From Litoribaculum gwangyangense (GTDB taxonomy: Bacteria; Bacteroidota; Bacteroidia; Flavobacteriales; Flavobacteriaceae): 64,000 nucleotides of DNA. Where the stretch lies: assembly GCF_039543505.1 (NCBI RefSeq), contig NZ_BAABJW010000004.1, positions 1 to 64,000 on the forward strand. Reading direction: 5' to 3'. Shown here one piece after another: positions 9,499 through 17,852 of this stretch; position 1 is the first letter of the stretch, and every line of letters starts with the position of its first letter. Made by a program: the position numbers and the translations under genes. The notes under the pieces were generated by a model. The model saw only the letters and a list, made by a program, of their open reading frames with translations, did no database searches and had not been told where the DNA came from.

Positions 9499-9573
9499 CG
9501 GGATGTGGCGCAGTCCGGTTAGCGTACACGGCTGGGGGCCGTGTGGTCGCAGGTTCAAATCCTGTCATCCCGA
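9499..9573 (+). tRNA. tRNA-Pro (anticodon GGG)
   Basis: The acceptor stem is CGGGATG/CATCCCG with discriminator A. The D arm contains GCGCAGTCCGGTTAGCGT. The anticodon stem ACACGG/CCGTGT encloses loop CTGGGGG, giving anticodon GGG, and the T arm contains AGGTTCAAATCCT. CCA is not encoded. The locus boundary lies just after this tRNA; tRNA 3' ends are frequent insertion points, but I saw no duplicated tRNA end. Confidence 0.96.
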
Positions 9574-9836
9574 CAATATGTTTTATGTAAATTCAAACAG
9601 TTTTTTATTGTGCTAAAGTTGCCTTTAGCTATTATAAAATCCTGTTTTAGATAAAATGGCTTATTTAGCTTAATATCAAAATATTATTGATTAATCGTTT
9701 TTTTTGATATTTTTAATCACGTAATTGCTTCTTAGTCTATTTTTATTTCTTCAATCAAGCTTTATGAGTTTTCGAACAAAAGTCATAAAGTTATATTAGA
9801 TTTTATTTTTTTTGATATTAATGGGGTGATTTTTAC
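9574..9836 (+). other. Gene-free AT-rich stretch
   Basis: This is the left part of the 412-nt gap between tRNA-Pro and the GntR gene. It is very AT-rich, with short T runs and repeated TTTTGATATT-like words near 9700 and 9810. I see no ORF, RNA gene or repeat here. The regulatory site of the GntR gene follows at 9837. Confidence 0.6.
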
Positions 9837-9880
9837 CTGATAGTACAGGATAGGCTTTTTTTTTAATATCCTTTAATTTA
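9837..9880 (+). promoter_or_regulatory. PUL direct-repeat site 1 with weak -7 element (GntR gene)
   Basis: The half-sites are CTGAT (9837-9841) and AGGAT (9847-9851), in the 10-bp period shared by the locus. The expected -7 position (9873) holds TTAATTTA, a weak match. The weak left half and weak -7 suggest lower or autoregulated expression of the regulator. The start codon lies about 105 nt downstream. Confidence 0.6.
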
Positions 9881-9985
9881 TAAAGTTAGATAATTTTGTT
9901 TTTTTTAATATTCTAATTCGATATTTAATGAAAGTCTATCAATTTTCAATAAATAAACACTCACTATGATAATCTTTTTATCGAA

Positions 9986-10987
9986 ATGATTAATGGCACT
10001 TTGAAAATAAAAAATATTGGTGGTAACGATATTCCGTTATACAAAAAAATATTTAATGCTTTTAGAGAATCTATAGAAACTAATTCTCTTAAATCAGGTG
10101 ATAGTATTCCTTCTATAAATGAGTTTAGCAAAGACTACAAAATTTCAAGAGATACAGTTTTTAAGGCCTATACCCTCTTGAAAAATGAAGGTTTTATAAA
10201 ATCTACGCCTAATAAAGGATATTATATAACCGATAGCAAAATTAAAGTGCTATTATTGATAAGTACCTTCAAGTCGTATAAGGAGGTGTTGTATCATTCG
10301 TTTATGCAAAATTTACCAAATAACGTTATCGTTGATTTACAATTTCATCATTATAGTGTCAAAAACTTTAAATCAATGTTGGACATTCAAAATGGTAAAT
10401 ATTACAAGTATATTGTAATGGGTTTTGATCATCCAGAAGTTAAGAAGGCTCTTAGCAAAATTGATGAACGAAGACTCTTATTAATAGATTGGGATTTACA
10501 TTCTAAAAAAGTAAGTAATTTTATATTTCAAGATTTTGGTCAGGGGTTTTACAATTGTCTAGTGGAAGCGTTGCCTTTATTTAAAAAATATAAAGCCATT
10601 AATTTTATTTATCCAGAATTTACATATCATCCTTGGGAGAGCGTTATTTATTTCAAAAAATTCTGCCAAACACATAACCTTACGTTTGATGTTATAAAAA
10701 GCTCTAAAAACTTTATTGTTAACAAAGATACCGCATACATAACGGTAAACGATAGAATGCTGTATGAGTTACTAGATCAGTGTTTAAATTATAATTTTGA
10801 ATTAGGTAAAGATGTTGGTGTTTTATCATATAATGAAACTCCAATTAAGAGATTTACTTATAAAGGTATTTCAGTTGTTTCGGTTGATTTTAAAGATTTT
10901 GGAGTAAAAGCCGCTGAGTTTGTTACTTCGGACAGTAAAATACAAACATATTTACCAACACAACTTATTTTAAGAGAGTCTTTGTAA
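9986..10987 (+). CDS. GntR-family transcriptional regulator with sugar-binding-type domain
   Basis: The 333-residue protein has an N-terminal GntR winged helix at about residues 15-85 (YKKIFNAFRESIETNSLKSG, then SINEFSKDYKISRDTVFKAY, then NEGFIKSTPNKGYYI). The rest has the alternating pattern of a LacI/periplasmic-binding-like ligand domain (VLLLISTFKSYKEVLYHSF; GKDVGVLSYNETP; GISVVSVDFKDFGVKAAEFV). The layout resembles AraR-type regulators, which respond to a sugar. It is the only transcription factor in the window, stands at the edge of the PUL, and carries a copy of the locus-wide site upstream. It is therefore the first candidate for binding that site, but GntR proteins usually bind inverted repeats, so the link is unproven. 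The ligand is unknown; a uronate or KDG is my guess. Confidence 0.88.
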   Translation: MINGTLKIKNIGGNDIPLYKKIFNAFRESIETNSLKSGDSIPSINEFSKDYKISRDTVFKAYTLLKNEGFIKSTPNKGYYITDSKIKVLLLISTFKSYKEVLYHSFMQNLPNNVIVDLQFHHYSVKNFKSMLDIQNGKYYKYIVMGFDHPEVKKALSKIDERRLLLIDWDLHSKKVSNFIFQDFGQGFYNCLVEALPLFKKYKAINFIYPEFTYHPWESVIYFKKFCQTHNLTFDVIKSSKNFIVNKDTAYITVNDRMLYELLDQCLNYNFELGKDVGVLSYNETPIKRFTYKGISVVSVDFKDFGVKAAEFVTSDSKIQTYLPTQLILRESL

Positions 10988-11139
10988 TATTTGTTTGTTA
11001 ATGTCTTTACTAATACTATACTTTCAAATTTATAGTACAAACTATTAAGACAAATAAAGATAATTTAATTCATATCATAAAAAGTTTATTTATTTAATCA
11101 ACTCTAAGGTAATAATCATTATTTTTAGCAAAAATAAGC

Positions 11140-11183
11140 AGGACAGGGCAGGACGGTTGATTTTTGGTTCTTCCCTAATTTTG
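11140..11183 (+). promoter_or_regulatory. PUL direct-repeat site 2 with perfect -7 element (uronate operon)
   Basis: Half-sites AGGAC at 11140-11144 and 11150-11154 are in 10-bp period. TAATTTTG at 11176-11183 is a perfect TAnnTTTG element 21 nt after the second half-site. The first gene starts about 100 nt further on. This is the cleanest promoter of the set. Confidence 0.85.
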
Positions 11184-11284
11184 TTTGTATTCTGCTTATA
11201 AATTTCAATTATCAAATTGTAAATAATAATAGGTGATGACTGAGTTTATGAATTTTTAAAACCTAACCAATAACTAAAAAATAC

Positions 11285-12112
11285 ATGAGTAAAACAATCG
11301 TTTTAACAGGTGCGGGAGGCGTACTTTGTGGAACAATAGCTAAGGCTCTTGCCAAGGAGGGGCACAATATAGCTGTTTTAGATTTGAGAAAGGAAGCGGC
11401 AGATAAAATTGCTGATGAAATAAAAGCAGCAGGAGGTAATGCTATAGGTGTTTCTGCAAATGTGCTCGAAAAGGAATCTTTGGAAAAGGCCAAACAAGAA
11501 GTGAACAACGCGTTTGGAACTTGTGATATTTTAATAAATGGCGCTGGAGGGAACCATCCTTTGGGTACAACATCTAATCCATTTTTTTTAGAAAGTGATC
11601 TTGATAATGCAACAGAAGGATTTAAAACATTTTTTGATTTAGATCCAACTGGGATTAAATTTGTATTCGATTTGAATTTTATAGGAACTTTATTGCCTAC
11701 TCAAATATTTGCCAAGGACATGATTGGAAAACAGGGATGTAGTATTTTAAATATTTCATCCATGAATGCTTTTACACCATTAACAAAAATACCAGCTTAT
11801 AGCGGCGCTAAAGCAGCTGTTTCTAATTTCACACAGTGGCTAGCAGTACATTTTTCAAAAGTAGGTATACGCGTTAATGCCCTTGCTCCCGGATTTTTTT
11901 TAACAGACCAAAACAGAACGTTATTAACCCAAAGTGATGGTAGTTTAACAGCTCGTGGAAACCAAATCATTGAACAAACACCTATGGGCAAATTTGGAGA
12001 ACCGGAAGATTTGGTTGGTACAACTTTATGGTTGTGTGGCGAAGGATCTTCTTTTGTTACAGGGGTAGTTGTGCCAATTGATGGAGGATTTAGTGCTTAC
12101 AGTGGTGTTTAA
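11285..12112 (+). CDS. uxuB: SDR-type D-mannonate oxidoreductase (fructuronate reductase)
   Basis: This 275-residue short-chain dehydrogenase is predicted to reduce D-fructuronate to D-mannonate in the cytoplasm. It has the Rossmann motif TGAGGVLCG at residues 7-15, NGAGG near 95, the catalytic Ser region NISSMNAF, and YSGAK as the YxxxK pair. The segment FGTCDILINGAGGNHPLGTT closely resembles the SDR mannonate oxidoreductase of Bacillus (YjmF type), which is unrelated to the E. coli mannitol-dehydrogenase-type UxuB. An uxuA gene follows, which supports this reading. A generic sugar-acid SDR is the alternative. It is the first gene after promoter site 2. Confidence 0.82.
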   Translation: MSKTIVLTGAGGVLCGTIAKALAKEGHNIAVLDLRKEAADKIADEIKAAGGNAIGVSANVLEKESLEKAKQEVNNAFGTCDILINGAGGNHPLGTTSNPFFLESDLDNATEGFKTFFDLDPTGIKFVFDLNFIGTLLPTQIFAKDMIGKQGCSILNISSMNAFTPLTKIPAYSGAKAAVSNFTQWLAVHFSKVGIRVNALAPGFFLTDQNRTLLTQSDGSLTARGNQIIEQTPMGKFGEPEDLVGTTLWLCGEGSSFVTGVVVPIDGGFSAYSGV

Positions 12113-12287
12113 AACAATATTCATTTTAGAGGTATTTGGGTCTTTTGCTATTCCTAAATACTTAGCAGACGATTATTAGACTACATTTGTTACAAAGGGT
12201 ATAAAATCAATTTAGTTTTACTAAGAAACACTTGGATTAGAAACAAAAACTAAAAAAGAAGTTTTGAGTTTTCAAAATAAATAGAAT

Positions 12288-12389
12288 ATGAATCAGACTT
12301 TGATACAGGAAACAGTTAACTATTTTTTAGGTGAAAGAAATGATTATGCCCCTTTAGAAGATGGTGCTTTGGTGGTATCAATTATTTAG
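12288..12389 (+). pseudogene. Remnant of an oxidoreductase-like C-terminus
   Basis: A 33-residue frame (MNQTLIQETVNYFLGERNDY and 13 more residues, ending VVSII) lies in the 305-nt gap between uxuB and uxuA. It resembles the C-terminal end of Gfo/Idh oxidoreductases; compare IEQVVGYFLGENENP near the end of the Gfo/Idh gene at 42190. There is no N-terminal part, so it looks like what is left after a deletion. A short functional peptide cannot be excluded. The rest of the gap holds an imperfect GTATTT-type hairpin (12131-12162) and nothing else I can name. Confidence 0.45.
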
Positions 12390-12417
12390 GATGTTACAAA
12401 AAAATAATTAAAATATA

Positions 12418-13593
12418 ATGGAACAAACATGGAGATGGTACGGGCCAAATGATCCCGTTTCGTTGTCAGATATAAACCAAGCAGGTGCAACAGGTGTTGT
12501 TTCTGCTTTACATCATGTGCCAAATGGCCAGATATGGAGTATTGAAGAAATAAATAAAAGAAAAAGTCAAATTGAAAAGGCCGGACTTACTTGGAGTGTA
12601 GTCGAAAGTATTCCAGTGCATGAAAATATAAAAACACGGTCCGGTAATTATCAATTGTATACAGATAATTATAAAAAAAGTATAGAAAATTTGGCTAAAT
12701 GCGGTATCAACATTGTATGCTATAATTTTATGCCTGTTTTAGATTGGACAAGAACAGATTTAGAATATCAAGTAGAAGATGGTTCTAAGGCCTTACGTTT
12801 TGACATAGTTGCTTTTGCTGCATTTGAGTTGTTTTTATTGAAACGACCGGGAGCTGAAAAGAGTTATACTGAGCAGCAACAAAAAGCAGCTAAAGCATAT
12901 GTTGAAAATATTTCTGAAGACCAAAAAAATAAATTAATAAATAATATTATTGCAGGTTTACCAGGAGCCGAAGAAGGTTACACTTTAGAGCAATTTCAGA
13001 CCATACTGGACACATACAAACATATAAATGCTAAAGCCTTGAGAGATAATTTAGTGTTATTTTTAAAAGAAATAATACCAATAGCTTCCCAAAATAACGT
13101 GCTTATGTGCATTCATCCAGACGATCCACCGTATCCAATATTAGGGTTACCAAGAGTAGTGAGTACTGAAGAAGATTATGCTTATTTATTTAATAATGTT
13201 CCAGATAGAGCTAATGGCATCACTTTTTGCACGGGATCATTAGGTGTTAGAGCTGATAACCATTTAATTAAGATTTTTAAGCGTTTTGCTGATAGAGTAC
13301 ATTTTTTACATTTAAGAAGTACAAAAAGAGACGAATATGGTAATTTTTATGAAGCTAATCATTTAGAAGGCGATGTAGACATGTATGGTGTTGTTCAGGC
13401 TATATTAACGGAAGAAAAAAGAAGAAAAGAGGAAGGAAGCACTGATTTTAATATCCCCATGAGGCCAGACCATGGGCATCAAATGCTTGACGATTTAAAT
13501 AAAAAAACAAACCCAGGGTACTCGGGTATTGGCCGGCTACGCGGATTAGCGGAATTAAGAGGATTGGAATTTGGTCTAAAACACACTATATAA
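12418..13593 (+). CDS. uxuA: Mannonate dehydratase
   Basis: UxuA dehydrates D-mannonate to 2-keto-3-deoxygluconate (KDG) with a divalent metal. The 391 residues match the family length. It opens with MEQTWRWYGPNDPVSL, typical of UxuA. Metal-site and family motifs include MCIHPDDPPYPILGLPR near residue 230, FCTGSLG near 275, HFLHLRS, and RPDHGHQM near 350. It follows uxuB after a gap that holds a gene remnant, and kduI follows after 17 nt. Together with UxaC and UxuB it completes the glucuronate branch. Confidence 0.96.
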   Translation: MEQTWRWYGPNDPVSLSDINQAGATGVVSALHHVPNGQIWSIEEINKRKSQIEKAGLTWSVVESIPVHENIKTRSGNYQLYTDNYKKSIENLAKCGINIVCYNFMPVLDWTRTDLEYQVEDGSKALRFDIVAFAAFELFLLKRPGAEKSYTEQQQKAAKAYVENISEDQKNKLINNIIAGLPGAEEGYTLEQFQTILDTYKHINAKALRDNLVLFLKEIIPIASQNNVLMCIHPDDPPYPILGLPRVVSTEEDYAYLFNNVPDRANGITFCTGSLGVRADNHLIKIFKRFADRVHFLHLRSTKRDEYGNFYEANHLEGDVDMYGVVQAILTEEKRRKEEGSTDFNIPMRPDHGHQMLDDLNKKTNPGYSGIGRLRGLAELRGLEFGLKHTI

Positions 13594-13610
13594 CATAAAA
13601 TCATTACAAG

Positions 13611-14453
13611 ATGAAAACCTATTACGAAACACGATATGCATCAAGTCCACAAGGCGTAAAAAGTTATGATACACAGCAATTGAGAGATGAGTTTTTAATT
13701 GAGAATTTAATGCAACAAGATCAAATTGTTTTAGTGTATTCACATTATGATAGATTTATATCTGGCAGTGCGGTACCTACAGTGAATCCTCTGAAATTAG
13801 AAGCTATAGATCCTTTAAAAGCCGACTATTTTTTAGAAAGAAGAGAATTGGGCATTATTAATATAGGAGCGGAAGGAATTGTTAAAGTTGGTGATTTGGA
13901 ATATGTTTTGCAGCATAGAGAGGCATTATATGTAGGCCAAGGAAATAAGGAGATCACTTTTTCTAGTAAATTGGCTACAAATCCTGCATTATTCTATATA
14001 AATTCAACGCCAGCACATAAGACATATCCTAATAAAAAAATTGGTATTAATGATGTTGAGGTTATTGAGCTTGGTGCTCCTGAAACGGCAAATGCACGTA
14101 CTTTAAGGAAGTATATAGTAAACAGCGTTGTGGATGTTTGTCAATTACAAATGGGAATGACAACTTTAAAATCGGGTAGTTCTTGGAATACAATGCCTGC
14201 ACACGTACATGATAGAAGAATGGAAGTCTATTTTTATTTTGAAATTTTAGAAGACCAAGCCGTATGCCATTTTATGGGACAGCCACAAGAAACTAGGCAT
14301 ATTTGGGTAGCAAATAATCAAGCAGTAATATCACCGCCTTGGTCTATTCATTCAGGTTCAGGAACCAGTAATTACTCATTTATATGGGGTATGGCCGGAG
14401 AGAATCTTGATTATGGAGATATGGATCATTGTAAAATAAACGAATTAAAATAA
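13611..14453 (+). CDS. kduI: 5-dehydro-4-deoxy-D-glucuronate isomerase
   Basis: KduI converts 5-keto-4-deoxyuronate, formed spontaneously from the unsaturated uronate released by lyases and GH105, to 2,5-diketo-3-deoxygluconate. The 280-residue cupin has the zinc-site motif TMPAHVHDRRMEVYFYFE near residues 195-212 and a late HSGSGTSNYSFIWGMAGEN. The N-terminal ETRYASSPQGVKSYDT is also characteristic. It lies between uxuA and kduD, which performs the next step. Confidence 0.97.
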   Translation: MKTYYETRYASSPQGVKSYDTQQLRDEFLIENLMQQDQIVLVYSHYDRFISGSAVPTVNPLKLEAIDPLKADYFLERRELGIINIGAEGIVKVGDLEYVLQHREALYVGQGNKEITFSSKLATNPALFYINSTPAHKTYPNKKIGINDVEVIELGAPETANARTLRKYIVNSVVDVCQLQMGMTTLKSGSSWNTMPAHVHDRRMEVYFYFEILEDQAVCHFMGQPQETRHIWVANNQAVISPPWSIHSGSGTSNYSFIWGMAGENLDYGDMDHCKINELK

Positions 14454-14463
14454 AATATAAAGT

Positions 14464-15255
14464 ATGTCAATAAACTTATTTGATTTAACAGGGAAAGTAG
14501 CATTAGTAACAGGTGCTGTACACGGATTAGGAATGGCTATGGCCAAAGGATTAGGTAATGCTGGAGCGACTATAGTTGTAAATAACAATTCAACTGATAA
14601 GTTAGAGGAAGCTGTTGCTGAATATAAAGCATCTGGTCTTAATGCTTTTGGATATGTTTTTGACGTAACCGATGAAAAGGCAGTTCAAGAATCAATTTCA
14701 AAAATAGAAAAGGAAGTAGGCCCTATAGATATCTTGGTCAACAATGCAGGTATTATAAAAAGAACACCCATTATTGATATGGAAGTTTCAGATTTCAATG
14801 CCGTAATTCAGGTAGATTTAGTAGCACCCTTTATTGTGTCAAAGTCTGTGGCAAAAGGAATGATTCAAAGAGGAGGTGGAAAAATTATAAATATCTGTTC
14901 TATGATGAGTGAATTAGGAAGAGATTCTGTTAGTGCCTATGCATCTGCAAAAGGAGGTTTAAAAATGTTAACGAGAAGTATGGCCACCGAGTGGGCTAAA
15001 TATAATATTCAAACCAATGGTATAGGTCCTGGTTATTTCGCAACCTCGCAAACTGCACCTATCCGTGTTGACGGCCATCCATTCAACGAATTTATTATAA
15101 GCAGAACTCCGGCTGGTCGTTGGGGAGATCCAAATGATTTAGCGGGTGCCGCAATATTTTTGTCATCCAAAGCTAGTGATTTTGTAAACGGTCATGTACT
15201 TTATGTAGATGGCGGCATACTTGCGACCATAGGTAAACCCTCAAATGAGAATTAA
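14464..15255 (+). CDS. kduD: 2-dehydro-3-deoxy-D-gluconate 5-dehydrogenase
   Basis: KduD reduces 2,5-diketo-3-deoxygluconate to KDG using NAD(P)H. This 263-residue SDR has the nucleotide motif TGAVHGLGMAMA at residues 16-27, NNAG near 92, a catalytic Ser in ICSMMSE, and YASAK as YxxxK. The C-terminal GHVLYVDGG is typical. It comes 10 nt after kduI in the same operon, and the next gene begins right at its stop. The first SDR in the operon (11285) differs clearly from this one, so the two are not duplicates. Confidence 0.93.
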   Translation: MSINLFDLTGKVALVTGAVHGLGMAMAKGLGNAGATIVVNNNSTDKLEEAVAEYKASGLNAFGYVFDVTDEKAVQESISKIEKEVGPIDILVNNAGIIKRTPIIDMEVSDFNAVIQVDLVAPFIVSKSVAKGMIQRGGGKIINICSMMSELGRDSVSAYASAKGGLKMLTRSMATEWAKYNIQTNGIGPGYFATSQTAPIRVDGHPFNEFIISRTPAGRWGDPNDLAGAAIFLSSKASDFVNGHVLYVDGGILATIGKPSNEN

Positions 15256-15256
15256 T

Positions 15257-16432
15257 ATGAAAAATATAATATTTTGCCTGTTTTTAACTGTTTTTGCATT
15301 TATGTTTAGTTGTAAACAATCGGCCTATGTTATTACAGTTACCAATACATTAAATACTCCAAGATCTTTTGAAACCGTTGAGATTAGCAAATCTAATATA
15401 AACTTAAAAGAGAACGATAGTTTTGAAAATTTAATGGTGAGAGATTCTGAAACAAATGAAATTTTAGTGTCTCAATTTGTAGATAATAATCAAGATGGTA
15501 AAGCAGATGTGCTTTTGTTTCAACCAGAAATAGATGCCAATACTAGCAAACAGTTTCAACTTGTTATTTTAGGAGAGGAATCTAAACCTGAAACCATAGA
15601 ATATTGTTATTCAAGGTTTGTTCCTGAAAGAACAGACGATTATGCTTGGGAAAACAACAAAGTGGCTTTTAGAACTTTTGGGCCAGTTGCCCAAAAAATG
15701 ATTGAAGATAATATAAAAGGAGGTACTTTATCGAGTGGTATAGATGCATGGTTAAAGCGAGTTGATTATCCCATCATCAATAAATGGTACAAAAGAAATG
15801 ACGAAAAGTTGGGAGCTTATCACTATGATGAAGGTGAGGGTTTAGATAATTTTCACGTAGGTATTAGTAGAGGTGTGGGAGGTATTGCCGTAAAGATTGA
15901 TACCTCGTATTATATTTCTAAAAATTTTACCTCATGGAAAACCATTACCACAGGCCCTATTAGAACCAGTTTTATTCTTGAATATGCAGATTGGGATGCC
16001 AATGGACAAAAAATTTCTGAGGTTAAACATATTTCATTAGATTATGGAAGTAACTTATCAAAATTTGAAGTTGAATTATCTGGGGCCACATCCATTCATG
16101 CAGGTTTAACATTACACGAAAAAGATGGCATACCTGCACAAAATGATGATGCAGGATGGATATCTTATTGGCAACCACATGGTGATTCCGAGTTGGGAAC
16201 AGCCATTGTAGTTCCTAATGGCCAATTGATCTCAAGCGAATTATTCGATACGCCAATTAAAGATTGGAGTAATTTATATGCACAAATCAGATTGAACCAA
16301 GGAAAAGCAATTTATTATGCGGGATTTACTTGGAAAGAGTCAAAACAGTTTAATTCAAAATCAGAATGGGAGAAGTATTTAACAGAATTTTCAAATAGAG
16401 TGAATAATCCCTTATTAGTGAACTACAACTAA
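15257..16432 (+). CDS. DUF4861 lipoprotein, probable periplasmic enzyme
   Basis: I chose the ATG at 15257 (391 residues) over 15245. It avoids overlapping the kduD stop and begins directly with a lipoprotein signal ending in FMFSC. The protein has the DUF4861 pattern: a repeated beta-rich start (SFETVEISKSNI; NQDGKADVLLFQPEI), the conserved VPERTDDYAWENNKVAFRTF, LSSGIDAWLKRVDYPIINKWY, and the His/Asp-rich YHYDEGEGLDNFHVG. The family is frequent in pectin and ulvan loci, but I know of no settled activity. It is the only exported protein before the TRAP transporter in an otherwise cytoplasmic operon, so it may release or modify a uronic acid before import. Confidence 0.8.
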   Translation: MKNIIFCLFLTVFAFMFSCKQSAYVITVTNTLNTPRSFETVEISKSNINLKENDSFENLMVRDSETNEILVSQFVDNNQDGKADVLLFQPEIDANTSKQFQLVILGEESKPETIEYCYSRFVPERTDDYAWENNKVAFRTFGPVAQKMIEDNIKGGTLSSGIDAWLKRVDYPIINKWYKRNDEKLGAYHYDEGEGLDNFHVGISRGVGGIAVKIDTSYYISKNFTSWKTITTGPIRTSFILEYADWDANGQKISEVKHISLDYGSNLSKFEVELSGATSIHAGLTLHEKDGIPAQNDDAGWISYWQPHGDSELGTAIVVPNGQLISSELFDTPIKDWSNLYAQIRLNQGKAIYYAGFTWKESKQFNSKSEWEKYLTEFSNRVNNPLLVNYN

Positions 16433-16441
16433 TTTTCGTTC

Positions 16442-17848
16442 ATGAATTCAATAAATGTTATAACTGATAATTTTATTTTACAATCACAAGTTGCAGAGCT
16501 CCTCTATCATAATTTCGCTAAAGATTTACCCATTATAGATTACCACAACCACTTATCTGCTAAACAGATTGCTGAAAATAAACCAATTAAAAATATTACT
16601 GACGCATGGTTACAAGGCGACCACTATAAATGGAGAGCCATGCGAGCAAATGGTATTAATGAAATTTTCATAACAGGTTCTACAACCTCCAAGAAAGAAA
16701 AGTTTTTAAAATGGGCAGAAACGGTGCCTTATACCTTAAGGAACCCATTGTTTCATTGGACACATTTAGAACTTAAAAGATATTTCAATATAGGTGAGTT
16801 GTTACAACCTAGTTCCGCTGAGTCTATATACGAAAGAGCGAATGCTGTTTTAGAAAACAAAACCCCAGCCCAATTATTAGAAGATTTAAAAGTGGAAGTA
16901 GTTTGCACCACTGATGATCCCATAGATGATTTAAAATACCACAAGGAAATTGCACAAAAAGAGTTTTATACAAAAGTTTTACCCACATTCAGGCCAGATG
17001 CGTTATTACTTATAGAAAAAGAAAGTTTCAAAAATTATATTGATAAGCTATCAAATGTTGTTGGGTTTTCTATAAATTCTCTAAATGATTTATTAAAAGC
17101 CATAAAAAGTAGAATCGACTTTTTTGATGAAGTTGGATGTCGTTTGTCCGATTATGGTTTGGAAGAAATATTTGCTTCAGATTACAATGAAGAAGACGTA
17201 AATTCGATATTTAAGAAGCGTTTGTTGGATAGTAAATTATCAAAAGAAGAAAGTAATGTTTACGCATCTTGCATACTTGATAAGCTTTGTAGAATGTATC
17301 ATTCCAAGGGTTGGACCCAACAATTTCATATTGGTGCTCTTAGAAATAATAATAGCAGATTATTAGACGAAATTGGTTTGGATGCTGGTGTAGATTCGAT
17401 TGGAGAATTTCCTTCGGCTAAAGCAATGTCTAAATTATTTAACAATTTAGATAGGTCTAATCAACTCACCAAAACAATTACTTATAATTTAAACCCCTCA
17501 CAAAACGAAGTATTTGCTACCATGATGGGGAATTATAGTGAAGCAGGCATTCCTGGAAAAATGCAATGGGGCTCTGGTTGGTGGTTCTTAGACCAAAAGG
17601 ATGGTATGGAAAAGCAATTAAATTGTTTGTCTAATATGGGGCTTTTGAGTCGTTTTGTTGGTATGCTTACTGATAGCCGAAGCTTTTTGTCTTTTCCACG
17701 ACATGAATACTTCAGACGTATCTTATGCAATCTGTTGGCTGAAGATGTCAAAAAAGGACTAATACCAAACGATATCGAATTTTTAGGAAAAATGGTACAG
17801 GATATATCTTATTACAATGCTAAAAATTATTTTGGCTTTAACACATAA
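16442..17848 (+). CDS. uxaC: Glucuronate isomerase
   Basis: UxaC interconverts D-glucuronate and D-fructuronate (also galacturonate and tagaturonate) in the cytoplasm. At 468 residues it has the family length. Motifs include IIDYHNHLSAKQIAENK near residue 30, TTDDPIDDLKYH near 160, FHIGALRNNN near 295, and GSGWWFLDQKDGM near 377. It feeds UxuB and UxuA of the same operon. With KduI/KduD nearby, the operon handles both saturated and unsaturated uronic acids. Confidence 0.96.
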   Translation: MNSINVITDNFILQSQVAELLYHNFAKDLPIIDYHNHLSAKQIAENKPIKNITDAWLQGDHYKWRAMRANGINEIFITGSTTSKKEKFLKWAETVPYTLRNPLFHWTHLELKRYFNIGELLQPSSAESIYERANAVLENKTPAQLLEDLKVEVVCTTDDPIDDLKYHKEIAQKEFYTKVLPTFRPDALLLIEKESFKNYIDKLSNVVGFSINSLNDLLKAIKSRIDFFDEVGCRLSDYGLEEIFASDYNEEDVNSIFKKRLLDSKLSKEESNVYASCILDKLCRMYHSKGWTQQFHIGALRNNNSRLLDEIGLDAGVDSIGEFPSAKAMSKLFNNLDRSNQLTKTITYNLNPSQNEVFATMMGNYSEAGIPGKMQWGSGWWFLDQKDGMEKQLNCLSNMGLLSRFVGMLTDSRSFLSFPRHEYFRRILCNLLAEDVKKGLIPNDIEFLGKMVQDISYYNAKNYFGFNT

Positions 17849-17852
17849 AAAA

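Noticed and set aside
9499..9600. tRNA-Pro as an attachment site of an integrated island
   Set aside because: No integrase gene and no duplicated tRNA 3' end were seen in the window; the right end of the locus is outside.
12131..12162. Hairpin after uxuB as a terminator
   Set aside because: The stem has a mismatch, the loop is long and no T run follows, so I do not call it.
17817..17852. Upstream extension of the TRAP binding protein
   Set aside because: It overlaps uxaC and puts extra residues before a good lipoprotein signal.
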